Below, in pieces: positions 6,838 through 12,322 of a stretch of 12,322 nt of DNA; the first letter of the stretch is position 1; every line of letters starts with the position of its first letter. The position numbers were made by a program, and so were the translations under genes. Below the pieces are notes generated by a model. The model had not been told where the DNA came from, did not search any database, and was given only the letters and a program-made list of their open reading frames with translations. Origin of the DNA: Bifidobacterium breve. GTDB lineage: Bacteria > Actinomycetota > Actinomycetes > S36-B12. The DNA is taken from positions 1-12,322 of the forward strand of contig CAMDKJ010000033.1 in NCBI GenBank assembly GCA_945900705.1. Reading direction: 5' to 3'.

Positions 6838-7932
6838 ATGACATTCGCACAACGACTGGGCTACGTGCAAGCACGTTTGCTGGCGGCTGGGGTAGATGCG
6901 GCTCTAATAACCCCCGGAGCGGACTTGCGTTACCTGACCGGCTACGACGCCAAGGCCCTGGAACGGCTTACCTGTCTGGTGGTTCGCGCGAGCGCTGATC
7001 CGGTGCTGGTGGTGCCTGCACTCGAGGTGCTGGCAGCGCAGGCTAGCCCGGTAAAGGATTTGGGGATCGAGATACGCAGTTGGCAGGAGACCGAAGACCC
7101 TTATTCGCTCACCGCGCACCTAGTTGGTCCGGCCTCGATAGTTGCACTCGATGATCACATGTGGGCGCAGAAAGTACTGGATCTGCGTGCGGTAATGCCA
7201 GCCGCGCATCAAGTACTTGCCGGGCAGATTATTGCTCCGATCCGAATGCGTAAGGACGTTGAAGAGATCGCAGCACTACGTCGGGCGGGCGCGGCTATTG
7301 ATCAAGTTCACGCTAACGTTCCTGGATGCCTTCGGCCCGGACGCACTGAACGCGAGGTCGGAACCGATATCGCCAACTTGATTATTGCCGCCGGACACGT
7401 GGCCGTCGATTTCATCATTGTGGCAAGTGGGCCAAATGCTGCAAGCCCACATCATGAGGTTTCCGATCGGGTTCTTGAAATCGGTGACCCGGTGGTTGTT
7501 GACATCGGCGGCACAATGCCCGATGGCTATCGAAGTGATTGCACCCGCACATACAACCTTGGTGCACCTAGCGCTGAATACGCGAGTAGTTATGCGATCT
7601 TGTTGCAGGCTCAGATGGCGGCGTGTGCCGCGGTTCGACCTACGGTAACGTGCGAGCAGGTTGATGCAACCGCTCGCGAGGTGTTGATCGGTGCGGGCCT
7701 TGGTGAACTGTTTATCCATCGCACCGGGCACGGCATCGGCCTTGAATCCCATGAAGAGCCTTATATCGTTTCGGGTAATGATTTGCCGTTGGCCGCGGGG
7801 ATGGTATTTAGTGTTGAGCCTGGTTTTTATCTGGCTGGGCGCTACGGGGCCAGAATCGAAGATATTGTGGTGTGCACCGATAGCGGATATGAATCACTTA
7901 ATCATCAGCCCCGTGATCTAGTGATTGTGTAG
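6838..7932 (+). CDS. Xaa-Pro dipeptidase-like M24B metallopeptidase
   Basis: A 364-residue M24B (aminopeptidase P/prolidase) enzyme, cytoplasmic, that releases residues at Xaa-Pro bonds. An N-terminal creatinase-like domain (about 3-125) contains GADLRYLTGYD (27-37). The pita-bread catalytic domain follows with the five metal ligands Asp222 (VVVDIGG), Asp234 (RSDCTRTY), His298 (HRTGHGIG), Glu327 (VEPGFY) and Glu341 (RIED). These are all intact, so two Mn or Co ions are expected. It corresponds to M. tuberculosis Rv2089c (pepE) in sequence type and position. The reading frame is open back to an ATG at 6712, but the extra 42 residues would lie over the exonuclease gene and look non-homologous. 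ATG 6838 begins directly before the conserved domain. The acyl-CoA dehydrogenase gene follows 5 nt after the stop. Confidence 0.92.
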   Translation: MTFAQRLGYVQARLLAAGVDAALITPGADLRYLTGYDAKALERLTCLVVRASADPVLVVPALEVLAAQASPVKDLGIEIRSWQETEDPYSLTAHLVGPASIVALDDHMWAQKVLDLRAVMPAAHQVLAGQIIAPIRMRKDVEEIAALRRAGAAIDQVHANVPGCLRPGRTEREVGTDIANLIIAAGHVAVDFIIVASGPNAASPHHEVSDRVLEIGDPVVVDIGGTMPDGYRSDCTRTYNLGAPSAEYASSYAILLQAQMAACAAVRPTVTCEQVDATAREVLIGAGLGELFIHRTGHGIGLESHEEPYIVSGNDLPLAAGMVFSVEPGFYLAGRYGARIEDIVVCTDSGYESLNHQPRDLVIV

Positions 7933-7937
7933 TAGTC

Positions 7938-9113
7938 GTGAGCATTTACTGGCAGGCAAGTGGAGTAGTAAGGCGGCTTCCCGATACCGAGTCTGCGGCA
8001 CTGCTAGATCTCACCCATGAGATCGCTACCAAGGAGCTGCTACCGAAAGCAGCAGAGGCTGAAGCAAGTGCATATTTCCCCCGCGAAATTTTCACCTTGC
8101 TGGGCGAACTCGGCTTGATGAGCCTTCCATACTCCGAAGAGTTCGGTGGCGGTGGCAGGTCATACGAAGTGGGCTTGCAGGTACTTGAAGAACTCTCCCG
8201 AGCTTGGATGAGCGTCGCGGTTGGGGTAAGTGTCCATAACCTTGCGTGCTTCCCGTTAGCGAATTTTGGCACGGCGGCTCAAAAGAGCGAGTGGCTACCG
8301 GATTTACTCGCGGGAAAACTCCTCGGCGCTTACTGCTTAAGTGAACCGGAGTCTGGATCCGATGCGGCCGCACTCACCACGCGCGCGGTAGCTGATGGCG
8401 ATGATTATGTTGTTAATGGCACCAAAGCGTGGATCACCCATGGCGGGGTGGCCGACTTCTATAACCTGATGGTGCGCACCTCGGATGAGGGGGCCAAGGG
8501 TATTAGTTGTTTGTTGGTTGACGCTGAAACTCCCGGGCTCAGCGCTGCACCACCAGAGCACAAGATGGGCGGTAACTCCTCACCCACGGCGCAGATCCGC
8601 CTCGTTGATGCGCGGGTATCGAAGACGAGGTGTATTGCACCACCCGGCGAGGGTTTCTCCGTGGCACTCGCAGCACTGGATGCGGGACGACTCGGGATCG
8701 CCGCCTGCGCGGTCGGCCTCGCACAGGCGTCGCTGGATGCAGCCGTCGAGTACTCGGGTGTTCGCATTCAATTCGGGCGCCCAATTCGCGACCTGCAGGG
8801 TGTGTCATTCATGCTCGCTGACATGGCTACCAGTATCGAGGCCGCCCGCGCCCTGTACCTCGAAGCGGCACGACGCAAGGATGCCGGCATGGAGTTCACA
8901 TCGCTGGCGGCGATGGCCAAGTTGACGGCGACTGACAGCGCCATGAGGGTAACAACCGATGCCATCCAAGTATTTGGGGGAGCCGGGTACACCAGAGACT
9001 TTCCGGTTGAGCGCTACTTCCGCGAAGCCAAGGTGCTGCAAATTGTTGAAGGTACCAACCAGGTTCAGCGCTTGGTGATTGGTCGGAGCCTAGGCCGTGG
9101 GCCAGGTTTGTGA
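7938..9113 (+). CDS. Acyl-CoA dehydrogenase
   Basis: A 391-residue FAD-dependent acyl-CoA dehydrogenase catalysing alpha,beta-desaturation of an acyl-CoA, with electrons passed to electron-transfer flavoprotein. The N-terminal helical domain covers about 18-130. AYCLSEPESGSDA (131-143) and AWITHGG (164-170) belong to the flavin- and substrate-binding beta domain. RIQFGRPI (276-283) starts the C-terminal helical domain. QVFGGAGYTRDFPVERYFRE (344-363) is the second family signature. Glu371 in VEGTNQVQ is at the position of the catalytic base in short-chain and butyryl-type enzymes, so a short or branched-chain substrate is more likely than a long-chain one. The exact substrate is open. The GTG start lies 5 nt after the peptidase stop without a clear Shine-Dalgarno; the end overlaps the amidohydrolase start as GTGA. 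No other beta-oxidation gene is nearby. Confidence 0.92.
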   Translation: MSIYWQASGVVRRLPDTESAALLDLTHEIATKELLPKAAEAEASAYFPREIFTLLGELGLMSLPYSEEFGGGGRSYEVGLQVLEELSRAWMSVAVGVSVHNLACFPLANFGTAAQKSEWLPDLLAGKLLGAYCLSEPESGSDAAALTTRAVADGDDYVVNGTKAWITHGGVADFYNLMVRTSDEGAKGISCLLVDAETPGLSAAPPEHKMGGNSSPTAQIRLVDARVSKTRCIAPPGEGFSVALAALDAGRLGIAACAVGLAQASLDAAVEYSGVRIQFGRPIRDLQGVSFMLADMATSIEAARALYLEAARRKDAGMEFTSLAAMAKLTATDSAMRVTTDAIQVFGGAGYTRDFPVERYFREAKVLQIVEGTNQVQRLVIGRSLGRGPGL

Positions 9114-10705
9114 ACCGAGCTTTTCAGCCACCGACTTGGCAGGCCAATCGGCGCTTGCTAATCACCGGTGCCGTGATCTACACCCCGCAGTATCTCTTCA
9201 CCGCGGCCGCGCCGACCTCTTTGCTGATAACAGATGGCATCATCACTTGGATCGGGAAAGATGCGACCGCACCTCATGATTACATCGACGCCATCGTTGA
9301 TGTTGAGGGTGCTCTAGTGCTGCCTGGATTCGTTGACGCACATGTCCATACCACCAATACAGGCATCATCTTGATGGGTTTAGACCTAAGCGCCACCACG
9401 TCACTAGCTGAAGCTTTGACACTTATTTCGGCAGCGGCCAAGACTGCACGAGGGGGCGTTCTTATCGGCCATGGTTGGGACGAAACCCGTTGGCCCGAGG
9501 GCCGGGCCCCAACTCGCACCGAAGTCGATCGGGCGACCTGGGGCAGTGTCGCCTATCTCTCGCGTATTGATGTGCACTCAGCCGTTGCCAGCAGTGCGCT
9601 ATTAGCGGCACTACCTGGCATAGAGCAAGTGGCCGGGTATCGAGCCGATGGCCTTCTTAGTAGAGGTGCTCACCATTTAGCCCGTGAAAAGGCACTTGAT
9701 TCAATCGGCAGTGGGCAACGAGCCAGTGCCCACCGCACCACTCGCGCCCATGCCAGCGCGAACGGGATTGTCTCTATGCATGAGATGGCCGGTCCGACAA
9801 TTTCCAGCGCTGATGACCTGCGCGAGTTACTGGAGTTGGCAGCGCATGAGCCTGGCCCATTGGTCACCGGTTACTGGGGCGAACTTGCGAGCCAAGGTGG
9901 CATTGAGCGGGCAAAAGAACTCGGTGCTATCGGCGTTGCCGGAGACCTCTTTATTGACGGTGCCCTTGGCTCGCGAACGGCCTGCCTGCGTAGCCACTAT
10001 GAGGATGAACCCACGACCGAGGGGGCGCAGTACCTAACGGTTGAAGATGTCGAAGACCATGTCTTAAAAGCCACTGAAGCTGGATTGCAGGCAGGCTTCC
10101 ATGTCATTGGAGACAAAGCTACCGACATCGTGATGAATGGCTTTCGCGCGGCCGCCAGTCGGTGTGGGGTCGAGGCGATCCGAGCGGGAGCACACCGGCT
10201 GGAGCATGCCGAGATGCTCGATGACGATCACATCGCTGCGATGAGTGAGCTTGGCATTACCGCCAGCATGCAGTCGATGTTCGATTCGCTCTGGGGCGCT
10301 CCAGGTGGCATGTATCAGCAGCGGTTGGGCTCAATCCGCGCGGCGAAGATGAATCGGCTCGCTGATATTTCTGCTGCTGGTGTTTTACTCGCACTCGGCT
10401 CCGATAGCCCCGTGACGGTGATGGATCCGTGGCTGGCAGTGCGCGCGGCCGCCCAGCATCACCAACCTCAACAACGCCTTTCCTTTGATGCGGCCATCAA
10501 TGCCCACACGGTCTCGGGATGGGCAGCCGCTGGCACCCTAGGTGTTGGTCAGCTAGTTGTGGGAGCCCCAGCCCACCTCGCAATCTGGGAGCTTGCCGAA
10601 TCAACCGAGCCGATTCTTGACTTAAGTGCCGGTGGGCCAACGTGCCTCCGCACGATTGTCTCGGGCGCGACAGTTTTCGATAATGGATCGTTGGTGGTGC
10701 AATGA
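9110..10705 (+). CDS. YtcJ-type amidohydrolase (amidohydrolase_3 family)
   Basis: A 531-residue metal-dependent hydrolase of the amidohydrolase superfamily, YtcJ-like branch. The N-terminal beta-sandwich part (about 15-70) leads into LPGFVDAHVH (71-80), whose HxH (78, 80) binds the first metal. Further expected motifs are GHGWDETRWPEG (120-131), FIDGALGSRTA (281-291), HVIGDKA (331-337), HRLEHAE (362-368) and GSDSPV (430-435, Asp432 as the conserved catalytic Asp). No motif is missing. The branch includes N-substituted formamide deformylases and many enzymes of unknown substrate, so no reaction is assigned. The GTG start overlaps the acyl-CoA dehydrogenase stop as GTGA, and the stop overlaps the lnt start as ATGA, so it is coupled to both. 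Cytoplasmic; no signal peptide seen. Confidence 0.9.
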   Translation: MNRAFQPPTWQANRRLLITGAVIYTPQYLFTAAAPTSLLITDGIITWIGKDATAPHDYIDAIVDVEGALVLPGFVDAHVHTTNTGIILMGLDLSATTSLAEALTLISAAAKTARGGVLIGHGWDETRWPEGRAPTRTEVDRATWGSVAYLSRIDVHSAVASSALLAALPGIEQVAGYRADGLLSRGAHHLAREKALDSIGSGQRASAHRTTRAHASANGIVSMHEMAGPTISSADDLRELLELAAHEPGPLVTGYWGELASQGGIERAKELGAIGVAGDLFIDGALGSRTACLRSHYEDEPTTEGAQYLTVEDVEDHVLKATEAGLQAGFHVIGDKATDIVMNGFRAAASRCGVEAIRAGAHRLEHAEMLDDDHIAAMSELGITASMQSMFDSLWGAPGGMYQQRLGSIRAAKMNRLADISAAGVLLALGSDSPVTVMDPWLAVRAAAQHHQPQQRLSFDAAINAHTVSGWAAAGTLGVGQLVVGAPAHLAIWELAESTEPILDLSAGGPTCLRTIVSGATVFDNGSLVVQ

Positions 10706-12249
10706 GGGCACCACTAGTATCTGCCCGCGTGGGCGTGCTCTATGCCGTCGCCGCGGGCGCCTGCTTCTACCTAGCCTTCCCACCAATCGCAATTGGCTTG
10801 CTAGCTCCCGTGGGCGTTCTACTACTTACGATCTCGATCTACCGAGCCTCCCTCCGGCGCGGATTCAGCCTCGCATTTCTAACGGGCCTGATCTTTTTCT
10901 TACCCCTACTTTCGTGGATGGCTACGCCTGGTTTTGATGCCTGGGTATTACTCACCTTGCTCTGCGCACTATGGGTTGGGCTGATGGGCATTGGCACGGC
11001 AGTAGTCACGCGGCTACCCGGGTGGCCAATTTGGGTGGCCTGCCTTTGGGTGCTGCAAGAAGCACTTCGCGGCCGGGTGCCCTGGGGCGGGTTTGCCTGG
11101 GGTGACCTTGCGTTCGCTCAGGCCGGAACAGTCCTAGGGAAATACGCATCACTTATGGGACGCCCCGGGGTGACTTTTATTGTTGCCCTGTTGGGCACGA
11201 CGATGTTGGCAGCCGCCATCGCCTACAAATCGAGAAAACGAAATGTTGGAGTCGCTTTCTCTGCAGCATTCTTGCTGGTCTTGATCGTGGGCTGGGTGAC
11301 CCCGATTGCTCTCGGCACCACCTCCTCAGGTCAGGTTGCCGTTGCCGTGGTGCAGGGCGGTACACCGCAACTTGGTCTTAGCTCGATGGATGTCCGCCGA
11401 GAAGTACTTGAGAACCATGTGGCTCAAACGTTAGTACTTGCTCGCAAGGTACAGATGGGTGAGATAGCGCAACCAGCTTTTGTGCTCTGGCCCGAAAACT
11501 CCACGGATATCGATCCATTCCTAGATCCAGCTGCAGCAGCCGAGATCAACAGGGCCGCGGTGGCGATCAATGCCCCAATTCTTATTGGCGCCGTCGTGAA
11601 TGTTCCGGGGAATCCAATGGGGATTTGGAATATGGGCGTGGTGTGGGATCCGGTTACCGGGCCGGGTGCGCGGTATATAAAAAATCACCCAGTGCCATTT
11701 GGCGAATATGTGCCGCTGCGGAAGGAATTGACGGCAATATTGGGCCGTTTCGATCAGATTCCACGTGATTTCATAGCCGGTGATGAACCCGGGCTACTTG
11801 CTATCGGGGGAGTGCTAGTCGGAGACTTAATCTGCTTCGAGGTCTCTGATGACGAGGTGGTGAACGCTTTAATCGCTGGTGGCGCCGAGGTGATCACGGT
11901 ACAAACAAATAATGCGACATTTGGTGGGTCAGCCCAGCCAGAGCAACAACTTGAGATCGAGCGACTACGTGCAATCGAGACCGGGCGTACGGTCGTGGTT
12001 GCAGCAACCACTGGGGTTTCGGCCTTCATCAGCCCAAGTGGTGAGGTGCGAGCTGCAATGCAACAGGGTGAGGTTGGCACACTTGTTGCCTCGGTGCCCC
12101 TTACCGAAGGGCGCACCCTTTCGGGCCGAATGGGCGCCGCCCCTGAATTTTTGCTGTCTGTCCTTGCGGGGCTAGCAATTCTCGCCGGAGTCATTATGAG
12201 TATCCGGCGGCGCAGCCGCCGCACCCCAGAACATATGGTTGGCGCGTGA
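10702..12249 (+). CDS. lnt: Apolipoprotein N-acyltransferase
   Basis: A 515-residue membrane protein that transfers an acyl chain from phospholipid to the N-terminal Cys of diacylated lipoproteins, the last step after Lgt and LspA. About seven hydrophobic helices lie between residues 10 and 205 and one more at about 484-501. Between them is an extracytoplasmic nitrilase-type domain (about 212-470). The triad is complete: Glu265 in LWPENS, Lys327 in YIKNHPVPFGEYVPLR, and Cys378 in GDLICFE, matching E. coli Glu267, Lys335 and Cys387. NNATFGGSAQPEQQ (403-416) and ERLRAIETGR (420-429) are conserved family phrases. A basic C-terminus (IRRRSRR) faces the cytoplasm. In M. tuberculosis this domain is fused to Ppm1; here the two are separate genes with a GTGA overlap. 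The ATG overlaps the amidohydrolase stop as ATGA. Confidence 0.95.
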   Translation: MRAPLVSARVGVLYAVAAGACFYLAFPPIAIGLLAPVGVLLLTISIYRASLRRGFSLAFLTGLIFFLPLLSWMATPGFDAWVLLTLLCALWVGLMGIGTAVVTRLPGWPIWVACLWVLQEALRGRVPWGGFAWGDLAFAQAGTVLGKYASLMGRPGVTFIVALLGTTMLAAAIAYKSRKRNVGVAFSAAFLLVLIVGWVTPIALGTTSSGQVAVAVVQGGTPQLGLSSMDVRREVLENHVAQTLVLARKVQMGEIAQPAFVLWPENSTDIDPFLDPAAAAEINRAAVAINAPILIGAVVNVPGNPMGIWNMGVVWDPVTGPGARYIKNHPVPFGEYVPLRKELTAILGRFDQIPRDFIAGDEPGLLAIGGVLVGDLICFEVSDDEVVNALIAGGAEVITVQTNNATFGGSAQPEQQLEIERLRAIETGRTVVVAATTGVSAFISPSGEVRAAMQQGEVGTLVASVPLTEGRTLSGRMGAAPEFLLSVLAGLAILAGVIMSIRRRSRRTPEHMVGA

Positions 12250-12322
12250 CGTTCGAGGACCTAGGCCGCATTGTTGTGATAATCCCAACCTTCAATGAGT
12301 GCGAGTCACTAGTGGCCATCGT
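12246..12322 (+). CDS. ppm1: Polyprenol-phosphate mannosyltransferase, 5' end only (partial)
   Basis: The first 25 codons are in the window, from a GTG that overlaps the lnt stop as GTGA. They read MTFEDLGRIVVIIPTFNECE and on, where the hydrophobic strand followed by IPTFNE is the opening of GT-A fold family 2 glycosyltransferases such as dolichol/polyprenol-phosphate mannosyltransferase (usually IPTYNE). With lnt directly before it, Ppm1 is the expected gene: it makes polyprenyl-phosphate-mannose from GDP-mannose for O-mannosylation of exported proteins and for lipoglycans. Without the rest of the gene another family 2 glycosyltransferase cannot be fully excluded. Confidence 0.8.
   Translation, partial: MTFEDLGRIVVIIPTFNECESLVAI

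Noticed and set aside
1..12322. Defence island, prophage, insertion sequence or other novel multi-gene system
   Set aside because: Every gene belongs to a recognisable housekeeping or metabolic family; no transposase, integrase, toxin-antitoxin pair, tRNA or terminal repeats were found.

Overview
The window looks like a densely packed stretch of actinobacterial core chromosome of moderate GC content (mid-50s percent by eye). The signature is the run pafB-pafC-tatA-tatC-(lipid kinase)-helY, then an opposite-strand 5'-3' exonuclease and a same-strand M24 peptidase. From memory, this matches the order and relative strands of Mycobacterium tuberculosis Rv2096c to Rv2089c, apart from the lipid kinase inserted here and Rv2091c missing here. 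Moderate GC, almost no intergenic DNA and several start/stop overlaps suggest a compact-genome actinobacterium rather than a mycobacterium or streptomycete. I cannot name the genus.

Layout. Left block, + strand, 1-5893: the presumed last bases of pafB, pafC (WYL-domain regulator of the DNA-damage response), tatA and tatC (twin-arginine export), a YegS/DAGK-type lipid kinase, and the large Ski2-like helicase helY. Middle, - strand, 5879-6796: a stand-alone 5'-3' exonuclease whose end overlaps the end of helY by 15 nt. Right block, + strand, 6838 to the window end: a Xaa-Pro-type M24 peptidase, an acyl-CoA dehydrogenase, a YtcJ-type amidohydrolase, apolipoprotein N-acyltransferase (lnt), and the first 25 codons of a polyprenol-phosphate mannosyltransferase (ppm1).

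How the genes work together. The left block joins stress regulation linked to the Pup-proteasome locus, protein export, phospholipid turnover and RNA/DNA unwinding. In the right block, Lnt adds the third acyl chain to exported lipoproteins, and Ppm1 makes the polyprenyl-phosphate-mannose used for protein O-mannosylation and lipoglycans, so those two act on the same envelope. Five junctions are 4-nt ATGA or GTGA overlaps, so much of each block is probably translationally coupled.

Regulation. Two genes without a Shine-Dalgarno sequence, helY and the peptidase, carry a TANNNT hexamer exactly 6 nt before the ATG, the spacing expected of leaderless actinobacterial mRNAs. tatA has a strong AGGAGG. 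No convincing intrinsic terminator, RNA gene, CRISPR array, mobile element or phage trace was found. No stretch over about 45 nt lacks a gene. I see no sign of a novel defence or mobile system; the remarks in the findings are local oddities in otherwise conventional genes.
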